The translations under genes and the position numbers were made by a program. Below, in pieces: positions 44,313 through 52,655 of a DNA stretch of 64,000 nucleotides. Origin of the DNA: Nonomuraea turcica (lineage in GTDB: Bacteria; Actinomycetota; Actinomycetes; Streptosporangiales; Streptosporangiaceae); NCBI RefSeq assembly GCF_030718205.1, contig NZ_JAUZQF010000004.1, positions 434,001 to 498,000 on the forward strand. The letters run 5' to 3'. The notes beneath the pieces were generated by a model, which saw only the letters and a list, made by a program, of their open reading frames with translations, did not search any database and was not told the DNA's origin. Position 1 is the stretch's first letter. Each line of letters starts with the position of its first letter.

Positions 44313-44886
44313 GGTCGTCTCCTTCTGACGAGTCGTCGACTTGCTTCGGATAGCAGGCGACGGCGAGCTTGAAGGCGTCGCCCTCGGCCCCGCCGTACCG
44401 CGTGAACAGGTCCTGCAGCATTGTCTGGAGCTCGCTCAGGAACTCCTGACGGTTCTCCGGACGCACGTGGATCTCCCCGGACAGGCCGATGGACGGCAGC
44501 TCGGGCGCGGTCCTGTCGAGCGCCGCGATGTCGGCCTGCACTTCCTCCATGAGGTCCAGCAGGTAGCCGAGGCTGAGCTCGTCCTGCGCCTGGCGCAACC
44601 CGCCGATCCGGCCGACCAGGCGCGGCGACAGCCAGTACGAGCGGGCGCCGGCCTGGTAGATGCCCTCGGAGATCCCGCGCACCTTGCGCTCGGACACCAG
44701 GTCTACCAACCCCGCCTCGACCAGCCGTTTCACGTGGTAGTAGACCCGCTGCGGCGTCTGCCCGAGCCGCTCGGCGACCTCCGAGCATGTGCGCGGCTCG
44801 GCCAGCTGCCGCAGCACCTCCACGCGCTGCGGCTTGAGCAGCGCCTCGGCCTGCTCGATCTCTTCCAGGTACAGGACATCTCTCAT
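44305..44886 (-). CDS. ArsR-like helix-turn-helix regulator
   Basis: A 193-residue regulator with an N-terminal winged helix (LLKPQRVEVLRQLAEPRTCS; QTPQRVYYHVKRLVEAGLVD; wing VSERKVRGISEGIYQ) and a C-terminal helical ligand or dimer domain. It starts at ATG 44886 and is translationally coupled to the SRPBCC gene. The TTTACGTAAA palindrome 15 bp upstream is a likely operator. It is divergent from the AraC-type gene. Confidence 0.87.
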   Translation of the reverse strand: MRDVLYLEEIEQAEALLKPQRVEVLRQLAEPRTCSEVAERLGQTPQRVYYHVKRLVEAGLVDLVSERKVRGISEGIYQAGARSYWLSPRLVGRIGGLRQAQDELSLGYLLDLMEEVQADIAALDRTAPELPSIGLSGEIHVRPENRQEFLSELQTMLQDLFTRYGGAEGDAFKLAVACYPKQVDDSSEGDDHD

Positions 44887-44900
44887 CGCAAAAAGAATCC

Positions 44901-44910
44901 TTTACGTAAA
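44901..44910. promoter_or_regulatory. TTTACGTAAA palindrome between ArsR-like and AraC genes
   Basis: A perfect 10-bp palindrome flanked by two AATCCT copies (44896 and 44911), in an AT-rich island of the 62-bp divergent gap. It is a candidate operator for the ArsR-like protein, overlapping both promoters. Confidence 0.55.
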
Positions 44911-44948
44911 AATCCTCTTTGTCAATGGCGTTCCGAGAGAATGGAGGG

Positions 44949-45776
44949 ATGCCGCATGACTGGTCCAGATACTGGCGATCGCCGGATCGGCCGATCGAGG
45001 CCATGCACGCCCACTTCGAGCGGCACGTCTACCATCGTCACAGCCACGAGACCTACTCGTTCGGCGTGACGGAGACCGGGGCGCAGTCGTTCACGTGCCG
45101 GGGCTCGGCGCACACGAGCGCAGCGGGCATGGTCATGGCCTTCAACCCCGACGACCCCCACGACGGCCACGCCGCCAACGCCCTCGGCTTCACCTACCGG
45201 ATGATCCACATAGCCCCGGGCCTGGTCGCCGACGCCCTCCAGGACGCGACAGGCCACCGCACCGGACTCCCCCTTTTCACGGCGCCCGTAGCCGCCGACC
45301 CGGCCCTGGCGACCACCCTGCGCGCCCTCCACGTGGCCCTCCTGGACCCGGGCGCCCCGGCCCTCCGCCGCGACGAGCTGCTCACGGCCACGATCGCCCG
45401 CATCGTCCACCGGACGGCAACGAAGCCCCTTCCCGGCCCAGCCGAGCCCAGCCGGTCGACAGCCATCGCCCGACAGGCCAGACAGCTGCTCCACGACCGC
45501 ATGACGGACGATCTGTCCATCGACGATCTGGCTCGGTCCACCGACACGAGCCGCTACACGGTCTACCGCGCCTTCCAGGCCGAGTACGGCCTTCCACCCA
45601 GCGACTACCAGCGCCAGCTACGCCTCAGAAGGGCTCGCGATCTCATCGCGACTGGAACGCCCATCAGTGAAGCGGCCAACGCGACGGGCTTCGCCGACCA
45701 AAGCCACCTGACCCGCTGGTTCACGCGATACTTCGGCCTCACCCCAGGCGCCTACCGCCAGGCGGTCAGGCCATGA
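44949..45776 (+). CDS. AraC-family transcriptional regulator
   Basis: A 275-residue AraC regulator. The N-terminal cupin-like domain has HAHFERHVYHRHSHETYSFG and DDPHDGHAA. The C-terminal double helix-turn-helix has SIDDLARSTDTSRYTVYRAF and ISEAANATGFADQSHLTRWF. ATG 44949 (GGAGGG directly upstream) gives the usual opening; ATG 44925 is an alternative. Regulators of this type often control an exporter, but none is adjacent, so the target is unknown. Confidence 0.87.
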   Translation: MPHDWSRYWRSPDRPIEAMHAHFERHVYHRHSHETYSFGVTETGAQSFTCRGSAHTSAAGMVMAFNPDDPHDGHAANALGFTYRMIHIAPGLVADALQDATGHRTGLPLFTAPVAADPALATTLRALHVALLDPGAPALRRDELLTATIARIVHRTATKPLPGPAEPSRSTAIARQARQLLHDRMTDDLSIDDLARSTDTSRYTVYRAFQAEYGLPPSDYQRQLRLRRARDLIATGTPISEAANATGFADQSHLTRWFTRYFGLTPGAYRQAVRP

Positions 45777-45840
45777 CCACGGAACAAGGTGCCCCTTGCG
45801 CACCGTAACGGCGCTCAGTCGGTGAAGGGCTGTCAGAGGT

Positions 45841-46869
45841 TTACGGCCAGGAACTGTCCTGATCGGGGTCGCCGCCATCCGACAGGAGCCTCAAGTCAGC
45901 CTCGACCATCATCGCGACCAGTTCATCAAAAGCCACCTTCGGCTCCCACCCCAGCTGCGACCGCGCCTTCTTCGGATCCGCGCACAGCAGGTCCACCTCC
46001 GCCGGCCGGTGCAGCGTCTGGTCGGTCACCACGTAGCGTTCCCAATCCAGCCCCGCCGCGCTGAACGCCGCCTCCACCAGCTCCCTGACCGACTTCATCC
46101 GCCCGGTGCCGATCACGTAGTCCTCAGGGGTGCCGGCCCGGAGCATGAGCTGCATGGCCTTCACATAGTCCCCGGCGAACCCCCAGTCCCGCCGTGCCTC
46201 CAGGTTGCCCAGCCGCAGCTCCGTAGCCAAACCGAGCTTGATCCTGGCCACCCCGAGCGACACCTTCCTGGTCACGAACTCGGCGCCGCGGCGCGGCGAC
46301 TCGTGGTTGAACAGGATCCCGGACACGGCGAACATGCCGTACGACTCGCGATAGTTCTGGGTGAGGAAATGCCCATAGGCCTTGGCCACGCCGTACGGGG
46401 AACGCGGGTGGAAGGCGGTGCGCTCGGTCTGCGGGGTCTCGCTGACCTGGCCGAACATCTCAGAGGATGAAGCCTGATAAAAGCGGATCTGTCCGTACGG
46501 GCCGCCCGCAGCCCCCCGCGACACCCCCGAACACACCCGGATCGCCTCGAGCATGCGCAGCACGCCCATCCCGGTCACCTCGGCCGTGAGCTCGGCCTGC
46601 TCCCACGACATGGGGACGAACGAAATCGCGCCCAGGTTGTACACCTCGTCCGGCTGAACCCGTTCCACAGCCGAGATCAGCGACCCCTGGTCCAGCAGAT
46701 CACCTCGCACCACTTGCACGTCGGACAGCAGCTTGCGCATCCGCGAAACCCGCGGGTTCGCCTGCCCCCTGGCCAGCCCCCAGACCTCATACCCCTGCTC
46801 GAGCAGGTGCTCCGCTAAGTAGGAACCATCCTGGCCGGTGATGCCGGTGATCAGAGCGCGCCTGGCCAA
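45841..46869 (-). CDS. gmd: GDP-mannose 4,6-dehydratase
   Basis: A 342-residue Gmd with the Rossmann motif TGITGQDGSYLAEHLL at the N-terminus, SSSEMFG (catalytic Ser/Glu region), Tyr-x3-Lys in SPYGVAKAYGHF, and NHESPRRGAEFVTRK. It converts GDP-D-mannose to GDP-4-keto-6-deoxymannose, precursor of GDP-fucose, GDP-rhamnose and related sugars. I take TTG 46869 because GGAGG precedes it and the length fits (320-345); ATG 46896 is possible. No reductase or epimerase follows in the window. It is divergent from the glycosyltransferase cassette. Confidence 0.92.
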   Translation of the reverse strand: MARRALITGITGQDGSYLAEHLLEQGYEVWGLARGQANPRVSRMRKLLSDVQVVRGDLLDQGSLISAVERVQPDEVYNLGAISFVPMSWEQAELTAEVTGMGVLRMLEAIRVCSGVSRGAAGGPYGQIRFYQASSSEMFGQVSETPQTERTAFHPRSPYGVAKAYGHFLTQNYRESYGMFAVSGILFNHESPRRGAEFVTRKVSLGVARIKLGLATELRLGNLEARRDWGFAGDYVKAMQLMLRAGTPEDYVIGTGRMKSVRELVEAAFSAAGLDWERYVVTDQTLHRPAEVDLLCADPKKARSQLGWEPKVAFDELVAMMVEADLRLLSDGGDPDQDSSWP

Positions 46870-46949
46870 GGGTCCTCCAACGATCGGGTACCGCATCCCT
46901 TTGTGACGGGAATGTACAGCTAAGCGCCTGGAAAGAGCATCAAGCCCCC

Positions 46950-46963
46950 TAGAACGTGTTCCA
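46950..46963. promoter_or_regulatory. Perfect KstR-type box between gmd and the glycosyltransferase gene
   Basis: TAGAACGTGTTCCA fits T-N2-AAC-N2-GTT-N2-A exactly. It lies 80 bp upstream of gmd and 144 bp upstream of the GT4 gene. Neither gene is a known steroid gene, so function is uncertain. Confidence 0.55.
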
Positions 46964-47107
46964 CCGAACCACGCTCGGTTACAGTAACGTCGCAGTTCGC
47001 ACGGCCTGTGGAAGCCGTTGTGAACAATTCCAGACGACCTACCGAATGGTAGCCTTCTCGGGCTAAGGTCATCATTCATGATCTAATCAGCGGTGAAAGG
47101 GGTGTCC

Positions 47108-48349
47108 GTGCCGGAGCGAAGGCTACGGATCGCGCTGCTGTCCTACCGCAGCAAGCCCACCTGTGGTGGGCAGGGTGTCTATCTCCGCCACTTGAGCCGC
47201 GAGCTGGTCGCGCTCGGACACCACGTCGAGGTGTTCTCCGGCCAGCCCTACCCCGAGCTGGACGAGGGCGTCATCCTGCGCGAGGTGCCCAGCCTCGACC
47301 TCTACCGCGACGAGGATCCGTTCAGGACGCCCAAGCTGCACGAATACCGCGACTGGATCGACTGGCTCGAGGTCGGCACGATGTGGACGGCCGGGTTCCC
47401 CGAGCCCTTGACGTTCACGCTGCGCGCCTACCGCGAGCTGAAGAAGCGGGTGGGCGACTTCGACGTCGTGCAGGACAACCAGACCCTCGGCTACGGCCTG
47501 CTCGGCATCCAGAAGCTCTTCCCTGTGGTCGGCACCATCCACCACCCGATCAGCGTGGACCGGCGCATCGAGCTCGAGGCCGCCACCGGCGCGAAGCGGC
47601 TGACCATGCGCCGCTGGTACGGGTTCGTGAAGATGCAGTCGCGCGTCGCGCCCCGGCTCAGCCCGATCCTGACCGTCAGCGAGTCGTCCCTGGCCGACAT
47701 CCACCGCGACTTCAACGTCCCGCAGGCCAACATGCGGCTGATCCCGCTCGGCGTGGACACCCGCTACTTCCACCCGCGCCCCGGCAAGCCCAGGCGCAAG
47801 GGCTCGATCGTGGCGGTGGCCAGCGCCGATTCCCCCATGAAGGGCGTCTCGACGCTCCTGCGCGCCGTGGCCAAGCTGGCCACCGAGCGCGACGTGCATC
47901 TCACCGTGGTCAGCAAGCCCACCCCGGGCGGCCCCACCGAGCAGCTCGTGCAGGAGCTGTCGCTGCAGGACCGGGTGCGGTTCGTGCACGGCATCACCGA
48001 CGAGGAGCTGGGCGAGCTGATCGCCACCTCGGAGATCTCGGTCGTGCCCTCGCTGTACGAGGGCTTCTCCCTGCCCGCCGTCGAGCACATGGCCTGCGGC
48101 ACGCCGCTCGTGGCCAGCCGTACGGGCGCGCTGCCCGAGGTCGTGGGCGACGCGGCCGTCCAGGTGCCGCCGGGCGACCCGGAGGAGCTGGCCGCGGTGC
48201 TGCGCCGCCTGCACGACTCGCCTGAGGAGCGCGAGCGGGTGGGCCAGGCGGGATACGACCGCGTCATGGAGCGCTATACCTGGCACGTCGTGGCCAAGAA
48301 GACCGTCGAGGCGTACCGCGAGGCCATCCAGGCCCACAAGGAGAAATAG
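47108..48349 (+). CDS. GT4-family glycosyltransferase
   Basis: A 413-residue GT-B enzyme. The N-terminal acceptor domain has the glycine loop GGQGVYLRHLSREL (about residues 19-32). The C-terminal nucleotide-sugar domain shows VVPSLYEGFSLPAVEHMACG with the GT4 EX7E motif and GALPEVVGDAAVQVPPGDPE. GTG 47108 follows AAAGGGG. Its stop shares bases with the next start (TAGTG), so it is coupled to the methyltransferase and, through it, to the barrel protein. Donor and acceptor are unknown. Confidence 0.9.
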   Translation: MPERRLRIALLSYRSKPTCGGQGVYLRHLSRELVALGHHVEVFSGQPYPELDEGVILREVPSLDLYRDEDPFRTPKLHEYRDWIDWLEVGTMWTAGFPEPLTFTLRAYRELKKRVGDFDVVQDNQTLGYGLLGIQKLFPVVGTIHHPISVDRRIELEAATGAKRLTMRRWYGFVKMQSRVAPRLSPILTVSESSLADIHRDFNVPQANMRLIPLGVDTRYFHPRPGKPRRKGSIVAVASADSPMKGVSTLLRAVAKLATERDVHLTVVSKPTPGGPTEQLVQELSLQDRVRFVHGITDEELGELIATSEISVVPSLYEGFSLPAVEHMACGTPLVASRTGALPEVVGDAAVQVPPGDPEELAAVLRRLHDSPEERERVGQAGYDRVMERYTWHVVAKKTVEAYREAIQAHKEK

Positions 48350-49059
48350 TGCTGACTGTCGACTTCGCCCGGCTTCCCGTCGGCCCCGGCACGCGCGTGC
48401 TGGACCTGGGCTGCGGGGGCGGCCGGCACGCCTTCGAGGTGCTGCGCCGCGGGGCTGACGTGATCGCGTTCGACATGGACCAGTCGGAGCTGGACAACGT
48501 GGCGGCCATGTTCGCGGCGATGGACAAGGCGGGCGAGGTGCCGCCCGATGCCACCGGCCAGACCGTCCAGGGCACGGCGCTCGACATGCCGTTCGAGGAC
48601 GGCGCCTTCGACCGGGTCATCGCAGCCGAAGTGCTGGAGCACATCCCGGACGACATGACGGCCATGCGGGAGATCTTCCGCGTGCTCAAGCCCGGCGGCA
48701 CGGCCGCGATCACCGTCCCGAGCTTCCTGCCGGAGCGGATCTGCTGGGCGCTGGACGAGGACTACCACACCGCCCCCGGCGGGCACGTGCGGATCTACAC
48801 GCTGGCGGAGCTGTCGGCCAAGCTGAAGTCCACCGGCTTCGAGATCGGCCCGCACCACCACGCTCACGGGCTGCACGCCCCCTACTGGTGGATCAAGTGC
48901 GCGGTCGGCGTCAACAACGACGACCATCCGCTCGCGAAGGCGTACCACGAGCTGCTGGTCTGGGACATCATGAAGCGCCCCGCCGCGACCAGGATCGCCG
49001 AGGCCGTGCTCAATCCGATCATCGGCAAGAGCGTGGTCCTGTACGTCCGGAAGCCATGA
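48349..49059 (+). CDS. Class I SAM-dependent methyltransferase
   Basis: A 236-residue methyltransferase. SAM motif I is VLDLGCGGGRHAFEVLRRG (about residues 18-36), acidic ribose-binding region IAFDMDQSELDNV, motif IV-like IAAEVLEHIPDDMTAM, and post-motif VLKPGGTAAITVPS. The start is GTG overlapping the GT4 stop; its stop overlaps the next start (ATGA). It belongs to the Methyltransf_11 group. It probably acts on the product of the GT4 enzyme or on the substrate of the barrel protein. Confidence 0.9.
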   Translation: MLTVDFARLPVGPGTRVLDLGCGGGRHAFEVLRRGADVIAFDMDQSELDNVAAMFAAMDKAGEVPPDATGQTVQGTALDMPFEDGAFDRVIAAEVLEHIPDDMTAMREIFRVLKPGGTAAITVPSFLPERICWALDEDYHTAPGGHVRIYTLAELSAKLKSTGFEIGPHHHAHGLHAPYWWIKCAVGVNNDDHPLAKAYHELLVWDIMKRPAATRIAEAVLNPIIGKSVVLYVRKP

Positions 49060-50105
49060 TCTCCCACGCCGAGGTCGTGCGGACGGCCGAGAGCATCGCG
49101 GCGATGCAGCAGGAGGACGGCGGCGTCCCGTGGCCGGAGGGGCACGTCGACGCGTGGAACCACATCGAGTGCCTGATGGCGATGTCCGTCGCGGGCCTCG
49201 ACGAGCCGGTCCGGCGCGGGTACGCGTACCTGGCCCGTCACCAGCGCGCCGACGGCTCCTGGCCGATGAAGCTGGTCGACGGCGTCCCGGCCGAGCTGGG
49301 CGGGGAGAGCAACCACGCCGCCTACATCGCCGTCGGCCTCTGGCACCACCATCTCGTCACAGGCGACCAGGGCTTCACCGAGGACAGCTGGCCCATGGTC
49401 AAGGCCGCGCTCGACTACGTCGCCGGGCTCCAGACCGAGCGGGGCGAGATCGTCTGGGAGCGGGACGCTCAGGGCAGAGATGCCGCCTACGCCCTGCTCA
49501 CCGGGTGCTCCTCGATCCACCAGGGGCTGCGGTGCGGCGTGCGGCTGGCCGACCACCTGGGCGACCCGCAGCCGCACTGGGAGCTGGCCGCCGACCGGCT
49601 GGCGCACGTGCTGACGGCGCATCCCGAGGCGTTCGCCGACAAGAGTCGTTTCTCGATGGACTGGTATTACCCGGTGCTCGGCGGCGCGGTACGCGGGCAG
49701 CAGGCGTACGAGCTGCTGGAGCGGGAGTGGGCGACGTTCGTGGTGCCGGGGCTCGGCATCAGGTGCGTGTCCGACCAGCCGTGGGTGACCGGGGCCGAGA
49801 CGTGCGAGCTGGTGCTGGCGCTGGACGCGCTCGGGGATCGGGAGCGGGCGGTCCGGCTGTTCGCCGACGTGCAACATCTGCGGCACGAGGACGGCTCGTA
49901 CTGGACGGGGTGGCAGTTCGCCAACCGCAAGCACTTCCCGTACGAGCGCTCCGGCTACACGGCCGCGGCCGTGGTCCTGGCGGCGGACGCGTTGCTGGAG
50001 TCGTCCCCCGGAGCCGGGTTGTTCCGCGACATCGCGGGAACGTCGGTGTTCGACCCCGACGTGTGCGGCTGTTCGGCCCCGCTGCTGCCCCCGCAGGTCC
50101 ACTGA
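49056..50105 (+). CDS. Prenyltransferase/squalene-cyclase-like alpha/alpha-barrel protein
   Basis: A 349-residue protein built of helical repeats with QW-like turns (YLARHQRADGSWPM; LRHEDGSYWTGWQF), the terpenoid-cyclase/prenyltransferase superfamily fold. Neither the DxDD motif of class II cyclases nor a clear zinc site is seen, so cyclase chemistry cannot be claimed; glycan binding or a lyase-like role is possible for such barrels. It starts at ATG 49056, overlapping the methyltransferase stop. The three-gene block recurs in actinomycetes as far as I recall, but its product is unknown to me. Confidence 0.72.
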   Translation: MISHAEVVRTAESIAAMQQEDGGVPWPEGHVDAWNHIECLMAMSVAGLDEPVRRGYAYLARHQRADGSWPMKLVDGVPAELGGESNHAAYIAVGLWHHHLVTGDQGFTEDSWPMVKAALDYVAGLQTERGEIVWERDAQGRDAAYALLTGCSSIHQGLRCGVRLADHLGDPQPHWELAADRLAHVLTAHPEAFADKSRFSMDWYYPVLGGAVRGQQAYELLEREWATFVVPGLGIRCVSDQPWVTGAETCELVLALDALGDRERAVRLFADVQHLRHEDGSYWTGWQFANRKHFPYERSGYTAAAVVLAADALLESSPGAGLFRDIAGTSVFDPDVCGCSAPLLPPQVH

Positions 50106-50223
50106 CCGGCGCCGCAAGGCCTTTTGCCGGTTCTTTGCCGGGGAAATCCGGTGCGTCGCCGATGACGGGCGCAATGGGGTCACTAGCTTCGTAGTGGCCG
50201 TACGATGCGTCTTCGGGGGAAGC

Positions 50224-51252
50224 GTGGGCGACACGGGCACAACATCGTTCTTGGACCAGGCGGGGACCGAGCCGACGCTGACCGCGGCGACGGGGCTGCG
50301 GAGGTTCCTGATCAAGGATCCGCTGGAGTGCGATCTGAGCCGGCGCAGGTTCCGGATCAGACACGGAGCTTGTCGGACGGTCTTCGCGAAAGCCGAAAAA
50401 TCCTTCGTTTTCGGTTTTAACGCGATGATGTCGAAAGAAGTAGAGAAGGTCGAGGAGATCCCGGCTGAGCAGCGGCCCTTCGGCTACGAAGGGGCGGCGG
50501 CCGCCTGCACCGTCCTCGACCTGCTCACCTTGACCCGGGGCCGGCGCCTTCACGAGCTACTAGCCGGCCCCGCCCAGCACCACCGGCACGCCGCCCACCT
50601 CGGCGCCGGCCGCGGGTACGCCATGGTGCGCCTGCGTCCCATGCGGGGCGCCCGGCAGGCCCATCCGCTGCTGCGGTGGTTGGCGGTGGACGGGTTCGGC
50701 TTCCAGTGGAGTTTGGCCAGGGCCGATCGCATGATCGGCGAGCGGACCATGCCCGACCTGTTCAGCCGAGCCCACTGCGCCGTGTTCGACCAGGGACTCG
50801 GGCGGCTGCTCTGGTACCACGACTGCGGCTCGCCCGACGACGTCGCGGCCAGGATCGGAGGCTTTCCCGCGGTGCGGCGGGCCGATCTGTGGAGCGGGGT
50901 CGGGTTCGCGGCCGCGTACACGGGCGGCGCCGAGGCCGACGAGCTGTGGTGGCTGACCGAGCACGCCGGGGCCGACGGGTTCCGCGCCCATCTGGCGCAG
51001 GGGTGCGCGTTCGCCGTGGCCGCCCGGCTGCGGTCGGGGATGGTGCCGGATCACACGGCGCAGGCCGCGTCGATCCTGGCGGGGGCCGCGCCGGAGGAGG
51101 CGGCCGCGTGGACCGACCGGGCGCTCATCGCGCTCGGGCACCAGGCCCGTACGCACGAGGACTTCCGCCGCTGGCAGTCCCAGACCCGGCACTCCTGGAC
51201 CCGCCGCCACACCGTCCAGACGACCGCCGGCCCTGTGCCCCTCCCAAAGTGA
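50224..51252 (+). CDS. DUF1702 family protein
   Basis: A roughly 342-residue DUF1702 protein: basic N-terminal part (GLRRFLIKDPLECDLSRRRF), PFGYEGAAAACTVLDLLTL, FHxxx-like core WLAVDGFGFQWSLARADRMI, VFDQGLGRLLWYHDCGSPDD, RRADLWSGVGFAAAYTGGAE and LAQGCAFAVAARLR. Homologues are best known from enediyne and other polyketide loci, but also stand alone; the biochemical role is unknown. GTG 50224 (GGGGGA upstream) is preferred to GTG 50194. Its stop codon lies at the start of the 30-bp tandem array. Confidence 0.82.
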   Translation: MGDTGTTSFLDQAGTEPTLTAATGLRRFLIKDPLECDLSRRRFRIRHGACRTVFAKAEKSFVFGFNAMMSKEVEKVEEIPAEQRPFGYEGAAAACTVLDLLTLTRGRRLHELLAGPAQHHRHAAHLGAGRGYAMVRLRPMRGARQAHPLLRWLAVDGFGFQWSLARADRMIGERTMPDLFSRAHCAVFDQGLGRLLWYHDCGSPDDVAARIGGFPAVRRADLWSGVGFAAAYTGGAEADELWWLTEHAGADGFRAHLAQGCAFAVAARLRSGMVPDHTAQAASILAGAAPEEAAAWTDRALIALGHQARTHEDFRRWQSQTRHSWTRRHTVQTTAGPVPLPK

Positions 51253-51380
51253 CCTCCGCCGGCACTCCGCCCACCCAAGGGCCCTCGTCGGCACTCCGGC
51301 CACCCAAGGAACCTCCGTCGGCACTCCGGCCACTCGAGGGGCCTCCGCCGGCACTCCGGCCACCCACGGGACCTCCGCCG
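51251..51380. repeat. 30-bp tandem repeat array (about four units)
   Basis: The landmark GGCACTCCG falls at 51261, 51290, 51320 and 51350, a 29-30-30 period; the unit is close to GGCACTCCGGCCACCCAAGG plus ACCTCCGCC. A decayed fifth unit (ACCTCCGCCGA) follows at about 51371 and again at 51403. The array fills the convergent gap between the DUF1702 gene and the methyltransferase gene. Confidence 0.85.
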
Positions 51381-51487
51381 ACCTCGGCTCTCCTCTCAAA
51401 GGACCTCCGCCGAAGTGCGGAGGGCAGCGAAGGAGCGCAAGGCCAGTCCCGGGAACGGCGGAATACAGGGGTCCGCCGGTAGGTCGG

Positions 51488-52123
51488 CTAGATGCCGGGA
51501 CCGACGCGTTCCAGCACGCGGAGCGAGCCCTCCGCCGACACCTCACCGAACGCCCCGGACTCCAGCGCCCGCCGATAGACCCGGTAAGGCGCCTGACCGC
51601 CGCCGGCCGGGTCGGGGTAGACATCGTGGAAGATCAGCGCCCCACCCGGCATGATGTGCGGCGCCCAGCCCTCGTAGTCGCGGGTGACCGGCTCCTCGGA
51701 GTGCCCGCCGTCGATGAACAGCATGCCCAGCGGCGTGTTCCACAGCCCGGCCACCCGTTCCGACCTGCCGACGACGGCGATCACCTCGTCCTCGAGACCC
51801 GCCGCGGCGATCGTGGCGCGGAAGGTCGGCAGCGAGTCCATCTTCCCGAACCGGATGTCCATCAGCGTCGGATCGTGGTGCGCCCACCCCGGCTGGATCT
51901 CCTCGGAGCCACGGTGGTGGTCCACGGTGACCACCACGGAGCGCGCCTCCCTGGCGGCCGCGCCGAGGTAGATCGCGGACTTGCCGCAGTAGGTGCCGAT
52001 CTCGCAGATGGGCCCGAGCTTGCCGTACTGGCAGGCTGCCGCGAACAGCGCCAGCCCCTCGTTGTCCGGCATGAACCCCTTGGCATGCTTCGCTGCGTAA
52101 AGCAGCGCTGACGGCATCGTCAT
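51488..52123 (-). CDS. Class I SAM-dependent methyltransferase (Methyltransf_24/CmcI-like)
   Basis: A 211-residue methyltransferase with motif I ICEIGTYCGKSAIYLGAAA, VVTVDHHRGSEE, and metal/catalytic region LFIDGGHSEEPVTRDYEGW, as in O-methyltransferases of the CmcI/macrocin type. ATG 52123 begins MTMPSALLYAAKHAKGF. It is divergent from the PPOX operon and convergent with DUF1702. It may belong functionally with the GT4-methyltransferase-barrel block, but that is inference from proximity. Confidence 0.87.
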   Translation of the reverse strand: MTMPSALLYAAKHAKGFMPDNEGLALFAAACQYGKLGPICEIGTYCGKSAIYLGAAAREARSVVVTVDHHRGSEEIQPGWAHHDPTLMDIRFGKMDSLPTFRATIAAAGLEDEVIAVVGRSERVAGLWNTPLGMLFIDGGHSEEPVTRDYEGWAPHIMPGGALIFHDVYPDPAGGGQAPYRVYRRALESGAFGEVSAEGSLRVLERVGPGI

Positions 52124-52180
52124 ACGACGGAACCCTAGCCGAACCGAACAACATTCCGGGGAACTCTTGCAGCCAACTTC

Positions 52181-52194
52181 TGGAACCTGTTCTA
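52181..52194. promoter_or_regulatory. KstR box before the PPOX-ferredoxin-ADH operon (perfect consensus)
   Basis: TGGAACCTGTTCTA fits T-N2-AAC-N2-GTT-N2-A exactly and ends 8 bp before the GTG at 52203. Repressor here would cover the start region of the operon and the promoter of the divergent methyltransferase. Confidence 0.82.
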
Positions 52195-52202
52195 CTTGGC
52201 AC

Positions 52203-52655
52203 GTGAACCAGCGCGCTCGCATCGCGATGTCGGACGACGACCTCGCCGCCTTCCTGGAGAGCTCACGCAAGCTGCAACTGGCCACCATCAACCCGGATGG
52301 CACACCGCACCTGGTCACCATGTTCTACGGCCTCGACGCCGGCCGGATCGCTTTCTGGACATACGCGAAGGCGCAGAAGGCCCGCAACCTGGCCCGCGAC
52401 CCGCGGGTAAGCTGCTTGATCGAGACCGGTGACGACTACGACCAACTGCGCGGCGTCCTGGTATACGGCAAGGCCGAGCCGATCGCCGACCGGGACGGCG
52501 TCATGGCCATCGGGATGATGGTCGCCCGCAGGATGACTCCTGGGGTGCCGGACGAGCTGCTGAGCCCGTATGTGGAGCAGACCGGGCGCAAGCGGGTTGC
52601 GTACGTCGTCGAGCGCACCAAAGTGGTCTCATGGGACCACAGGAGGCTGACATGA
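52203..52655 (+). CDS. PPOX-family FMN/F420-dependent oxidoreductase
   Basis: A 150-residue split-barrel flavin/F420 protein: LESSRKLQLATINPDGTPHL, VTMFYGLDAGRIAFWTYAKA, KARNLARDPRVSCLIETG, and C-terminal KRVAYVVERTKVVSWDHRRL. Actinobacterial members reduce F420-linked substrates. The start is GTG 52203 or ATG 52227; neither has a clear ribosome binding site, so the message may be leaderless. Its stop overlaps the ferredoxin start (ATGA). The KstR box makes it a steroid-regulon gene. Confidence 0.85.
   Translation: MNQRARIAMSDDDLAAFLESSRKLQLATINPDGTPHLVTMFYGLDAGRIAFWTYAKAQKARNLARDPRVSCLIETGDDYDQLRGVLVYGKAEPIADRDGVMAIGMMVARRMTPGVPDELLSPYVEQTGRKRVAYVVERTKVVSWDHRRLT

Noticed and set aside
51125..51367. 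Leftward frame with decapeptide repeats across the tandem array
   Set aside because: Arises from the 30-bp repeat being a multiple of three; no start signal and it overlaps the DUF1702 gene antisense.
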